From Planococcus salinus (lineage in GTDB: Bacteria; Bacillota; Bacilli; Bacillales_A; Planococcaceae), in the NCBI RefSeq assembly GCF_003719725.1, contig NZ_RIAX01000008.1:62001-126000 (forward strand): a stretch of 64,000 nucleotides of DNA, in the 5' to 3' direction. How positions within the stretch are numbered: position 1 is the first letter of the stretch; every line of letters begins with the position of its first letter. The translations under genes and the position numbers were made by a program. The notes beneath the pieces are model-generated. The model was not told the DNA's origin, did not search any database, and saw only the letters and a program-made list of their open reading frames with translations. This document shows positions 17,165 through 25,230 of the stretch, piece by piece.

Positions 17165-17322
17165 GCAAAGCCGGACATTCATGGAAAAGAGAATGGTGCT
17201 CTAGAAAGAATTTATTTATTTTTATGTAATTTTATGAATTAATAGAAGGGATTTTTCAATGCGGTGGAGAATAAATAATGTCATTAAACAGTATGCTAAA
17301 ACAAAATAGAGGGGGAAAGAAA

Positions 17323-17694
17323 ATGTTGATTCATTCAAATGACGGTCATGTTGAACAATTATTCACGGAAAAAGCGGATTCACTTTTTGATGAAATGATG
17401 AATTTTTACCGGCAGTATGGCCCCGACAAGGAGAACTTTGAAGACGACGATGAAGCCAGCCTGATGATGAATGCAATCGATGTTTTACAGCCTTCCTCTA
17501 CTGTTGAAAGCCGTCTTGGAGCGCTTAGGCTGCTGGAATATTTTCTCTCTGAGTATTGCTGGCCGGAAAAAACGGATGCTGAGGAGTGGAAACAGCATTT
17601 GGTGAGCCGAGCTCTGGAACTACTGCCGAAAGAAAAACGCAAACGACAAAAAATTCTTCAATGGCTCAAGGATATCCATCCATTGAAGCTCTGA
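17323..17694 (+). CDS. Hypothetical protein, 123 aa
   Basis: Not recognised. Mostly helical and acidic; ATG 17323 is preferred over 17278 because AGGGGG lies 7 bases before it. It begins MLIHSNDGHVEQLFTEKAD, has an acidic ENFEDDDEASL stretch, and ends in a basic KEKRKRQKILQWLKDIHPL helix. There is no signal peptide, membrane helix or Cys cluster. A strong terminator follows directly, so it may share a transcript with the 38-aa gene upstream. Confidence 0.7.
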   Translation: MLIHSNDGHVEQLFTEKADSLFDEMMNFYRQYGPDKENFEDDDEASLMMNAIDVLQPSSTVESRLGALRLLEYFLSEYCWPEKTDAEEWKQHLVSRALELLPKEKRKRQKILQWLKDIHPLKL

Positions 17695-17722
17695 AAAAGA
17701 TTTTCGGGTTCTCTTTGGAAAG

Positions 17723-17764
17723 AGCCGTCACACTGAAATGAAGAATTTCAGTGTGGCGGCTTTT
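17723..17764. terminator. Strong terminator
   Basis: AGCCGTCACACTGAAAT pairs with ATTTCAGTGTGGCGGCT, followed by TTTT; it lies between two convergent genes. Confidence 0.85.
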
Positions 17765-17772
17765 ATGATTTT

Positions 17773-18597
17773 TTAAACAGAGGCAACTGCTTCTTCTTCC
17801 ACCTCTGTCCGCTTTGCTTTCAACAATCGTTTAATGGCCCAGGCAGTCAACAACAGGCTTGCCAGCAGCACCAGTGCATTCGGCAGCGCTTTTGAGTATA
17901 TGTCGGATGTTTCCATAAGCATCAGCCAAGCCGGCCAATCGGGGGGAGCAAAGAGCATGCCGGCAGAAAAAATCCAGGTATAGGCAAAGTTCAACGCAAT
18001 CGGTATAAGCAAATTATTTGTTTTCAGATACAGCAGGGAAGCTGCGACGCTGAAGACGAAAGCACCGAAAAAGTCGGCGAACAGGAGACTGTACAAAAGA
18101 CTTGCAATCAGTATGCCCGTCCATTTGGACGTCTTCGCGATTAATCGCTTTAATATGGCGCCACGGAATATGAATTCATCGACAATCGGAAAGATGAAAA
18201 TTACCAGCAGCAGATTGAGCGTAAAGAAAAGAGAACCGTCGACAGCGGCATTGTCCTGAAAGTATGATTCGACGAGGGAGGGGGCAATCGGAAACAGCAG
18301 GAACAATTTCAGCCACATGGTGCCGAAAGACAAGACGACGAGCAGCAAGGCCAAGCCGAGGATTGGAAAGATCCAGCGTCTAAAGCCCTTTCTGGTAGCC
18401 ACATCACTCACTGATAATTGCTGTTTGCGGAAATAATAGCCGAAAAAAACAAGAGGAACGACCAAAAAAGCGAGCAATTGAGTAATCAAAGCAATTCCTT
18501 CTTCACTGCCAGGAAACAGAAGAGGTCCGAGCCTGCCTGCAGCATAGAGCAAGAACAGCAGCGCCAACAAATAACGGATCTTCATCTTCTCAAACAC
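17773..18597 (-). CDS. CPBP family intramembrane protein, catalytic residues degenerate
   Basis: 274 residues from GTG 18597, which has AAAGGAG 8 bases upstream. About eight membrane helices. The CPBP/Abi region is visible as FIFPIVDEFIFRGAILKRL (normally EExxxR), then ASLLYSLLFADFFGAF (normally FxxxH) and LLIPIALNFAYTW (normally HxxxN). The first Glu is Asp and both catalytic His are replaced (Phe, Asn), so protease activity is unlikely although the fold appears kept. Active family members cleave within membranes or help bacteriocin immunity. The minus-strand upstream carries TATACT (about 18615-18620) but a poor -35. Confidence 0.75.
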   Translation of the reverse strand: MFEKMKIRYLLALLFLLYAAGRLGPLLFPGSEEGIALITQLLAFLVVPLVFFGYYFRKQQLSVSDVATRKGFRRWIFPILGLALLLVVLSFGTMWLKLFLLFPIAPSLVESYFQDNAAVDGSLFFTLNLLLVIFIFPIVDEFIFRGAILKRLIAKTSKWTGILIASLLYSLLFADFFGAFVFSVAASLLYLKTNNLLIPIALNFAYTWIFSAGMLFAPPDWPAWLMLMETSDIYSKALPNALVLLASLLLTAWAIKRLLKAKRTEVEEEAVASV

Positions 18598-18771
18598 TTT
18601 CGCCACTCCTTTTTTTCTATAGTATACGCCCTCAAAAACCAAAAGTGTTAGTTAAAAAAACTGATTATTCAATATTCATTTGCGTGCTGTAAGGTGTTTC
18701 TTATACACTTAGAAAGTCTTTCCAGTGCTTTATTTTAAAATTCGATTTTATTCAAAGAAAGGGACGATCCC

Positions 18772-20133
18772 ATGGAAAAAGCGGTGACTTTAGCTTTGAC
18801 TATTTCAGAGACGGGAAAAATGCTCAGACAAAAGAAGATTTCCCCAACCGAACTGACTGCATTATTTCTGAAACAAATCGAGACAGCAGAGCCTTTGGTC
18901 AAAGCATGGACAGTTGTTCAGGCAGATGCAGTTTTGAAGCGGGCAAAGATGCTGGAAGAAACCAATTACAAGGAAAGTGCATACCCGCCATTGTTCGCCA
19001 TTCCTTATGGAGCGAAGGATATAATCCATACAAAAAAACTGGCAACAGAAGCCGGGTCCAAAACACTGAAAGGATTTGTACCTGAACACGATGCCACAGT
19101 GGTTCGGTTGCTCGAACAGGCAGGAGCAATTTTACTGGGAAAAACGACAACAACGGAATTCGCCAGTCTGGAAAGCCCGCCGGAAACAAGAAACCCCTGG
19201 CATCTCGCCCATACGCCAGGAGGTTCCAGCACGGGATCAGCAGCTGCAGTGGCTGGCGGAATGGCTCTGTTTGCGCTTGGCACACAGACATCGGGGTCAT
19301 TATCCCGCCCTGCTGCGTACAACGGTCTGACGGTATTGAAAGCAAGCTACGGCAGAATCAGCAAAGCCGGAATAATTCCGGCCAGCTGGAGTCTTGATCA
19401 TGTGGGTGCTATAACAAAAACGGTCGAAGACACCGTAATCGTCTATAACCAATTGGCGGGATATGACAGGGAAGATGAAACCACATGGTCTTTACCGAAG
19501 CAGCCATTGGCTCTACGGGAAGAGAAGGGCTACAAACTCGGAGTGATTGGTGACGCGTATTTCGAAGCAGACCCTGAAACGATGACAGTTTTTCAAGAAG
19601 CGATAAAAGCACTGGAGTCGCTGGGCTTTTCTGTAAAGACCGTCTTTATGCCACCCGGTTTCGAGAAATCCATTGAGGCGCAATTGACGGTGCTGAAAGC
19701 GGAGACGGCGAGTTACCAGTATGATAATTTTCAAAAGAATGGTCATTTGCTGGGTGAATTTCTCCAGCAACGCATCAAAGAAGGGTTGCAGATCCAAGCT
19801 CATGACTATTTACAGGCCCAGCAGACACGGAAGGTATTTCGGCAGGAACTGCACGGTTTGTTTGATGATGTGGATGTTCTGCTGTCACCGGCAACACCAT
19901 CTGCAGCGCCGGAAGGCATTGGGAAAACCGGTTCACCGGCTTTCATAACACCATTTACCAATGCGGGTGTTCCGACACTGACACTTCCAATGGGATATAC
20001 AAAGAAGAAAAACCTGCCTTTAGGCATGCAGCTCATCAGCCGGCATTATGAAGAACAGAAACTGATCGATGTGGGGTACGCATACCAAAGAGCCACTGAT
20101 TGGCACATGAAAAACCCAGAGTTTGTTCAATAA
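18772..20133 (+). CDS. Amidase signature family protein
   Basis: 453 residues. The amidase Ser-cisSer-Lys triad is visible: Lys in AIPYGAKDIIHT (about residue 82), the glycine/serine-rich signature TPGGSSTGSAAAVAGGMA, and the nucleophile region GTQTSGSLSRPAAYNG. Family members hydrolyse a range of amides, including GatA-type glutamine amidotransfer; without gatB or gatC beside it, a free-standing amide hydrolase is likely. The start has AAAGGGA upstream. The gene converges on the ABC importer operon across a shared terminator; a nitrogen or sulfur salvage role is possible but unproven. Confidence 0.88.
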   Translation: MEKAVTLALTISETGKMLRQKKISPTELTALFLKQIETAEPLVKAWTVVQADAVLKRAKMLEETNYKESAYPPLFAIPYGAKDIIHTKKLATEAGSKTLKGFVPEHDATVVRLLEQAGAILLGKTTTTEFASLESPPETRNPWHLAHTPGGSSTGSAAAVAGGMALFALGTQTSGSLSRPAAYNGLTVLKASYGRISKAGIIPASWSLDHVGAITKTVEDTVIVYNQLAGYDREDETTWSLPKQPLALREEKGYKLGVIGDAYFEADPETMTVFQEAIKALESLGFSVKTVFMPPGFEKSIEAQLTVLKAETASYQYDNFQKNGHLLGEFLQQRIKEGLQIQAHDYLQAQQTRKVFRQELHGLFDDVDVLLSPATPSAAPEGIGKTGSPAFITPFTNAGVPTLTLPMGYTKKKNLPLGMQLISRHYEEQKLIDVGYAYQRATDWHMKNPEFVQ

Positions 20134-20145
20134 GAAGACAAAGAA

Positions 20146-20178
20146 AAACGGCAGAAGCTCGCTTCTGCCGTTTGGTGT
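20146..20178. terminator. Bidirectional terminator
   Basis: AAACGGCAGAAGC and GCTTCTGCCGTTT form a near-perfect palindrome between the amidase (+) and the ABC binding protein gene (-). Confidence 0.85.
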
Positions 20179-20182
20179 TTTA

Positions 20183-21187
20183 TCAGTCGATAAATTGCGT
20201 ATCTGTCAGTTCTGAGAAATCAGGTTGTTCTTTCAGGAATTTCAAATCGAAAGAAGAATCGCCGAATGCCTGGATTTCTTCTGGAATGAGTGCTGTGTTG
20301 AACCCAGTGTTTTCCCATGCACCGTCAAGTACCGATTGCTCCAATCGTTGGCCTGTCACTTCTTCGATATCATTGAGCGTGATTTCTTTTGCTTCTTCAG
20401 GATTTTCTGCGATAAACGTCGTCGCTTCTTTGTGTGCATCCACAATCCCTTGGACAAGCTCCGGATCTTGCTCAATCAATTCTCCGGATGTGACCAATAC
20501 GGAAGCCGGCAATGTTTCACCGAAAGCAATTTCATCCGGCTGGATGATCACTTTGGCGCCTGTATTTTGTTCCAACACAGAGCCCCATGGTTCAGGAGCA
20601 ACCGCAACATCTATCTTGCCGGTTTCAAACATTGCTTCATATTGAGCCGGTTTGCCGGTTTGGTGAACCATTTCTCCACCGGTACGTTCAGACGTGATGC
20701 CGATTTCTTTCATGAACGTTTCAAATTGGACATCGTGTGTGCAGCCTACACGCGGTGTGATGAACGTTTTACCGGCAAGGTCTTCGTATGATTCGATGCC
20801 GCTGCCTTCTCTTGCCAGTACGACAGTTCCGCCAGTCGATCCACCGGCGATCATTTTCACATCAGCGCCGTTTGTGTAGTTGTTCATTGCCGGACCAGGG
20901 CCGACTAAGCCTGCATCAATGTCACCCGTTTTTAAAGCGGTCATGAATGTAGCGCCATCCGGGAATGTCACGTATTCAAGTGATGAGCCGTCAGGCAGAT
21001 TTTTTTGATAAAACTCTTTTTCTTTTGCCACCATTGCGGGCACGTGGTTAAGGTTCGGGAAATAACCGATTGTGACGGTTTTGCCTTCAGAAGTCCCGTT
21101 TTCATCACCGGAAGCGTCTGTTGAGCCGCATGCAGCCAGTATGCCGGCCAATGCGACAAGAGCAATCAGTAAAAAGATGCGTTTCAT
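20183..21187 (-). CDS. ABC transporter substrate-binding lipoprotein, SsuA/NMT1-like
   Basis: 334 residues. The N terminus is a lipoprotein signal peptide with lipobox LAAC (Cys near residue 20). The mature part has NMT1/SsuA features: VTIGYFPNLNHVPAMVAKE, the TALKTGDIDAGLVGPGPAMNNY stretch and RVGCTHDVQFETFMKE. Such proteins bind sulfonates, taurine, nitrate, thiamine precursors or similar small compounds. It is the last gene of a three-gene importer operon (ATPase, permease, binding protein). A GAGGAGG site precedes the start. Proximity to cysK and a sulfurtransferase suggests a sulfur compound, but the ligand is not fixed by sequence. Confidence 0.87.
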   Translation of the reverse strand: MKRIFLLIALVALAGILAACGSTDASGDENGTSEGKTVTIGYFPNLNHVPAMVAKEKEFYQKNLPDGSSLEYVTFPDGATFMTALKTGDIDAGLVGPGPAMNNYTNGADVKMIAGGSTGGTVVLAREGSGIESYEDLAGKTFITPRVGCTHDVQFETFMKEIGITSERTGGEMVHQTGKPAQYEAMFETGKIDVAVAPEPWGSVLEQNTGAKVIIQPDEIAFGETLPASVLVTSGELIEQDPELVQGIVDAHKEATTFIAENPEEAKEITLNDIEEVTGQRLEQSVLDGAWENTGFNTALIPEEIQAFGDSSFDLKFLKEQPDFSELTDTQFID

Positions 21188-21227
21188 AGTAAAATTCCTC
21201 CTCTAATATTGTAGTTTAAAAAAGCAC

Positions 21228-21983
21228 TTACGTTTCCAGTCCCCAGCGTCTGAGGACGTTTCTTTCAATGCGCTGGAAAATCAGTTGGTCGACGACAGCA
21301 CCAACAACTCCGATGATAATCATAACTCCGATGACGAGCGACATATTGCCGAAATCGGATGCGTAGCGGAGTGTGTAGCCGAGACCAGGTCCCGAGCTGA
21401 GCAATTCCCCAGCCATCAATGCCCGCCATGCAAATGCCCAGGCGAGGCGTGCTCCTGTCACTAGATAAGGGACTGACGCAGGAATGACGACTTTCAAAAA
21501 CAAATCGATTCCATTCGATCCCATTGTCCGTGCCGCTTTGATATACAAAGGATTGACGTTTTTAATACCGGTCCGAACATTCAGTGTCATGACGAAGGTT
21601 CCGCCCAGGATGACGACAAAGATAATGGCGCCTTCACCAAGGCCGAACCACATCATGGCCAGTGGCAGCCAGACGATGCTGGGAACACTCTGCAGTGCCA
21701 GCACCATCGATCCAATCGTATCGTCGGCTGTTTTCGAACGGGCGAGCAGAATGCCAAGACTGGTGCCGATCAATAAAGCGACCAATAGGCCAATGGCAAG
21801 CCGCCGGAAACTGGCCGCTAAATCATAGATCAATGTCATGTCGGAAAAACCGGCCGCCAGTGATTCATACACGCTTGTCGGAGAAGGCAAAATGGTTTCA
21901 TGCCATAATTCAAACCGGGAACCCAGTTCCCAGAAAGCAATAAGAACAACGAAAAAGATCAGTCGCTTAACTGCGGGCTTCAT
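21228..21983 (-). CDS. ABC transporter permease, SsuC/TauC-like
   Basis: About 251 residues with six membrane helices and the inner-membrane loop EAA-type motif (AARTMGSNGIDLFLKVVIP) that contacts the ATPase. Two starts are possible: ATG 21998 or ATG 21983; the second is preferred because TGAGGA lies about 9 bases upstream. In both cases the gene overlaps the end of the ATPase gene (stop at 21967), implying translational coupling. The family imports sulfonates, taurine, nitrate or pyrimidine precursors. Confidence 0.88.
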   Translation of the reverse strand: MKPAVKRLIFFVVLIAFWELGSRFELWHETILPSPTSVYESLAAGFSDMTLIYDLAASFRRLAIGLLVALLIGTSLGILLARSKTADDTIGSMVLALQSVPSIVWLPLAMMWFGLGEGAIIFVVILGGTFVMTLNVRTGIKNVNPLYIKAARTMGSNGIDLFLKVVIPASVPYLVTGARLAWAFAWRALMAGELLSSGPGLGYTLRYASDFGNMSLVIGVMIIIGVVGAVVDQLIFQRIERNVLRRWGLET

Positions 21984-22755
21984 AAGCAAGTTCCTCATTT
22001 ACGACTTTATCAATCTCCGTTTTCAATAATCCCATGATTTCCTCTTCCAGTTCAGCCACGTCTTTCTTATGGTCTTCACGCGGCCGGGGAATGTTGACTT
22101 TGATATCCGTTAAAATGGTTCCTGGACGTGTACCCATGACGATGATCCGGTCTGACAGCTTGATCGATTCGGAAATGCTGTGTGTGACGAAAACAATCGT
22201 TTTTTTCGTGTCGATCCAAATCTTTTCCAATTGTCCGTGCAAGCGGGTTCTCGTTTGTTCATCCAACGCACCAAATGGTTCGTCCATCAGTAATACGGAT
22301 GGATTCATCGCCAATGACCGGGCAATGGATACCCGCTGCTGCATACCGCCGGATAATTCATGCGGATAATGGTTGGCGTAGTTGCTCAGTTGCACCATTT
22401 GCAAAAAGTGGCGTGCTCGATCAAGGCCTTCCTTTTTCGACATTTCTTTCCGCAATGGGAACATGACATTCTCGGTCACGTTCATCCAGGGAAACAGGGC
22501 AGCTTCCTGGAATACCATGCCTCTGTCTTTTCCGGGCTTTACCACTTTCTTTTCATCGACAACAATTTCACCGGAAGTGGCACCGACAAGACCTGCAATC
22601 ATCGACAGCAGCGTCGACTTTCCGCAACCGGAAGGTCCGAGAATTGAAACGAATTCTCCTTTCTTAATCGATAAATCAATATCGTGGAGAACTGTATTCG
22701 ATTTTTTGTCTTTATCCAAATAGACTTTATTCAATTGTTTTACCTCAATAAACAT
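21967..22755 (-). CDS. ABC transporter ATP-binding protein, SsuB/TauB-like
   Basis: 262 residues with Walker A GPSGCGKST (about 39-47), Q-loop FQEAALFPW, signature LSGGMQQR, Walker B LLMDEPFGALD and the H-loop FVTHSISES. FPWMNVTENV after the Q-loop is usual in the nitrate/sulfonate/taurine subfamily. It is the promoter-proximal gene of the operon, with a consensus promoter at 22803-22830. The ribosome binding site GAGGTG lies inside a 20-base tandem duplication of the start region (22741-22780). Confidence 0.9.
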   Translation of the reverse strand: MFIEVKQLNKVYLDKDKKSNTVLHDIDLSIKKGEFVSILGPSGCGKSTLLSMIAGLVGATSGEIVVDEKKVVKPGKDRGMVFQEAALFPWMNVTENVMFPLRKEMSKKEGLDRARHFLQMVQLSNYANHYPHELSGGMQQRVSIARSLAMNPSVLLMDEPFGALDEQTRTRLHGQLEKIWIDTKKTIVFVTHSISESIKLSDRIIVMGTRPGTILTDIKVNIPRPREDHKKDVAELEEEIMGLLKTEIDKVVNEELAYEARS

Positions 22756-22780
22756 ACCTTCACCTCTAAAAACATACCTT
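22741..22780 (-). repeat. 20-base imperfect tandem duplication over the ATPase start codon
   Basis: On the minus strand, AAGGTATGTTTTTAGAGGTG (22780-22761) is followed directly by AAGGTATGTTTATTGAGGTA (22760-22741), 17 of 20 identical. The first copy has an ATG opening only an 11-codon frame; its GAGGTG serves as ribosome binding site for the true start in the second copy. Confidence 0.7.
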
Positions 22781-22791
22781 TCCTATCGGAA
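22780..22791. promoter_or_regulatory. Candidate repressor site TTCC-TATC-GGAA
   Basis: A short inverted repeat at about +5 to +16 of the predicted transcript. As I remember it, the sulfur repressor CymR recognises AT-rich sites ending in GGAA; this is a loose match only. Confidence 0.35.
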
Positions 22792-22802
22792 TACATTCAT
22801 AA

Positions 22803-22830
22803 AGTATAGTACACCAGAAAAAATTGTCAA
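22803..22830 (-). promoter_or_regulatory. Consensus sigma-A promoter of the ABC importer operon
   Basis: On the minus strand TTGACA (22830-22825), 16-base spacer, TATACT (22808-22803). The predicted leader is about 40 bases, too short for a riboswitch. Confidence 0.8.
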
Positions 22831-22857
22831 GCAGAGATGCTTTGTCTTCTGAACAAA

Positions 22858-22883
22858 GAAAAAAGAGAGGATTTCTCCTCTCT
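22858..22883 (-). terminator. Terminator of cysK
   Basis: Minus strand AGAGAGGA-GAAA-TCCTCTCT followed by a T-run; tetraloop hairpin. Confidence 0.85.
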
Positions 22884-22904
22884 TCTTTGCAACCCCGTCA
22901 ATCT

Positions 22905-23822
22905 TCAATTAAATAAATTCATGCTCAGGTACCGTTCGCCGGTGTCCGGAGCAATACACAATACTTTTTTGCCGGTACCCAGCCGTTTGGCGATTTCGAT
23001 TGCCGCATAAACGGTGGCGCCGGCAGAAGGTCCGATGAAAATGCCTTCCTCACGCGCCGTTCTGCGGAACATATCGATGGCGTCTTCATCTTCTATCGCC
23101 ATGATTTCATCATAAACCTCCGTATTCAGAATATCAGGGATAAAGCCGGGACTGGTGCCGACCAGTTTGTGCTTGCCGGGTTTTCCGCCTGATAAAACAG
23201 GTGAACCTTTTGGCTCGACCACTGCGATATGGAGGTCGGGCAGATTTTCTTTCAAAGTTTCACCCGTTCCTGTAATGGTCCCGCCGGTTCCCGCTGAAGC
23301 AACGAAAGCATCCAGCTTGCCATTCATCTGCTCAAGTATTTCCAATGCGGTGGTGGACCGGTGGATATCCGGATTTGCTTTATTCTCAAATTGCTGTGGA
23401 ATGAAACTGTTCGGAATCTTCTCTTTCAGCTCCAACGCTTTTTTGATGGCACCCGGCATTTTTTCATCATTCGGCGTCAATACTACTTCCGCTCCAAATG
23501 CTTTCAACAAGTTGATCCGTTCCAGTGTTGCATTGTCAGGGAGGACAAGAATGGCGCGATAGCCTTTGGCAGCTGCCACCATGGCAAGTCCGATGCCCGT
23601 ATTTCCGCTTGTCGGTTCGATGATGGTGGCGTTTTCCTGGATGATGCCTTGCTCTTCCGCCATTTTTATCATATTAAAGGCGGCGCGGTCTTTCACGCTT
23701 TTGGTGGGGTTGAACATTTCGAGTTTCACGTAAACGTCAGCAGCTCCTTCAGGCACGAGTCGATTGAGCTTGACTACCGGTGTCCCACCGATCAGGTCTG
23801 TGACATTATTGACTGGTTTCAT
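22905..23822 (-). CDS. cysK: Cysteine synthase A (O-acetylserine sulfhydrylase)
   Basis: 305 residues, usual length. PLP is bound by the Lys in NPTKSVKDRAAFNMI (about 44), the substrate loop TSGNTGIGLAMVAAAKG is present, and the phosphate-binding glycine loop is GTGGTITGTGE. It makes cysteine from O-acetylserine and sulfide. It starts at ATG 23822 after AAAGG. It has its own promoter (23868-23896) and terminator, so it is transcribed separately from the ABC operon downstream. The TGETL-type sequence near the substrate site is normal for CysK rather than cystathionine beta-synthase. Confidence 0.92.
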   Translation of the reverse strand: MKPVNNVTDLIGGTPVVKLNRLVPEGAADVYVKLEMFNPTKSVKDRAAFNMIKMAEEQGIIQENATIIEPTSGNTGIGLAMVAAAKGYRAILVLPDNATLERINLLKAFGAEVVLTPNDEKMPGAIKKALELKEKIPNSFIPQQFENKANPDIHRSTTALEILEQMNGKLDAFVASAGTGGTITGTGETLKENLPDLHIAVVEPKGSPVLSGGKPGKHKLVGTSPGFIPDILNTEVYDEIMAIEDEDAIDMFRRTAREEGIFIGPSAGATVYAAIEIAKRLGTGKKVLCIAPDTGERYLSMNLFN

Positions 23823-23867
23823 TAGTAAACAACCTTTCTTATTGGCTAAATAGGATTTGTTTCTTCT

Positions 23868-23896
23868 ATTGTAGTATAAAGGAGGACAGTCGCCAA
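23868..23896 (-). promoter_or_regulatory. Candidate cysK promoter
   Basis: Minus strand TTGGCG (23896-23891), 17-base spacer, TACAAT (23873-23868), 45 bases before the start codon. No T-box or S-box leader can fit. Confidence 0.65.
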
Positions 23897-24032
23897 ATAC
23901 AGAAAGCCGGCTGGAGGAGGATGTCGAAATAATAAAGGAGATTACAACTTTTTATGGAATGCTTTAAAACAGGAAGTCATTAGCTTAATTCCGGGCGGGA
24001 AACGGCGGAAAAGCAGAACGGAGAGGTGCAGT

Positions 24033-25115
24033 ATGCCGAAAACCAAATGGTTCCTTTTTTTGTACAGCACAGTGCTGATCCTGATCATTGTCCATCTATT
24101 GATGCGTGTTCCGTTTATCTTATATCCCATACAAATTGTCATTTCCACAATTGCGCCGACGGTCATAATAGGGGGCGTGCTTTATTATATTTTTCGGCCG
24201 CTTGTTTATCTGTTGGAGAAAAAGATGCACCGGGTCGTGGCAATTCTCATTGTCTTTCTGGCTTTTACCGGTGTTGTGACCTGGTTGGTCGTGTGGTTCG
24301 GCCCCAGACTTGCCGATCAAGTAATGACGCTGGCATACAATTTTCCTTTTGCGGTTCAGCGTGTCCAACTCTGGGCCGACCAAGCGCTTTCCAGTGACTG
24401 GTGGCTGTATATACAACAACAGGCGTTTTTGCCAGAACTGGACCCCGAGTCGATTGCCAACAATTTTTCTCTTGCTTTTACCGATATCGGCAGAGGAATC
24501 CTCAATCTCTTGAGAAGTTTTTTCGGTATCGTTACATCGCTTGTCATTGTTCCATTCATTCTTTTCTTCTTATTGAAAGACGGGGAAAGGATGCCGGATA
24601 ACATCCTGAAAATCGTGCCGCAGGACTCCAGGGAAGATGGACGGAAAATCCTGCATGACATGGATGAGAACCTCAGCGCTTTTATCCAGGGGCAGGCAAT
24701 TGTAAGCTTGTTCGTTGGTGTTTTGAGTTTAATTGCCTACAATCTGCTGGGGCTTGAATATGCCATTATTTTGGCGCTCGTTTCCATGTTCACCAACTTG
24801 ATCCCTTTCCTGGGACCGTTCATTGGAGCCATCCCTGTACTGATTGTGGCTTTTTTTCAAGATCCGTGGCTGGCATTGTGGACGGGGATTGCCATCTTGA
24901 TCATCCAGCAGATTGAAAGCAACCTCATTTCTCCCAATGTTATGGGAAAAAAACTGGCCACTCATCCTGTCACGATTATTTTTCTGTTGTACATCGGAGC
25001 GAATTTTGCGGGAATTATCGGAATGATCCTCGTTATTCCTTTTTATGCGGTAGGGAAAGCGATTGTGCAGAATTTTTACCGGTTGATCAAACTGCGATTC
25101 CCGAAAATGCGGTGA
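24033..25115 (+). CDS. AI-2E family membrane protein (YtvI/YueF-like)
   Basis: 360 residues with about seven to eight membrane segments. The family pattern is seen: paired N-terminal helices, a long extracytoplasmic central region (about 95-150), and the conserved C-terminal core FLGPFIGAIPVLIVAF followed by QQIESNLISPNVMGKKLATHPV. Members act as efflux carriers or Na+/H+ antiporters; the name AI-2 exporter applies to only a few. GGAGAGG precedes ATG 24033. It is divergent from cysK. Confidence 0.88.
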   Translation: MPKTKWFLFLYSTVLILIIVHLLMRVPFILYPIQIVISTIAPTVIIGGVLYYIFRPLVYLLEKKMHRVVAILIVFLAFTGVVTWLVVWFGPRLADQVMTLAYNFPFAVQRVQLWADQALSSDWWLYIQQQAFLPELDPESIANNFSLAFTDIGRGILNLLRSFFGIVTSLVIVPFILFFLLKDGERMPDNILKIVPQDSREDGRKILHDMDENLSAFIQGQAIVSLFVGVLSLIAYNLLGLEYAIILALVSMFTNLIPFLGPFIGAIPVLIVAFFQDPWLALWTGIAILIIQQIESNLISPNVMGKKLATHPVTIIFLLYIGANFAGIIGMILVIPFYAVGKAIVQNFYRLIKLRFPKMR

Positions 25116-25230
25116 AAGACCTTCTTTTCTTGGTGGTTTGCCAGTAGTGTTATGTTTAAAGGCTATGTTTGAAAGGGTACCCGGATTAAATAACGGGAAG
25201 CCAAGGAGTCCCGAAAAGGAGGAAACGATA

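Noticed and set aside
20100-20791. Plus-strand frames of 181 and 188 aa opposite the ABC binding protein
   Set aside because: Serine/cysteine/phenylalanine-rich shadows of a clear lipoprotein gene on the other strand.
22756-22904. SAM or T-box riboswitch upstream of the sulfur genes
   Set aside because: The predicted leaders are only about 40 bases for both the ABC operon and cysK, too short for either class.
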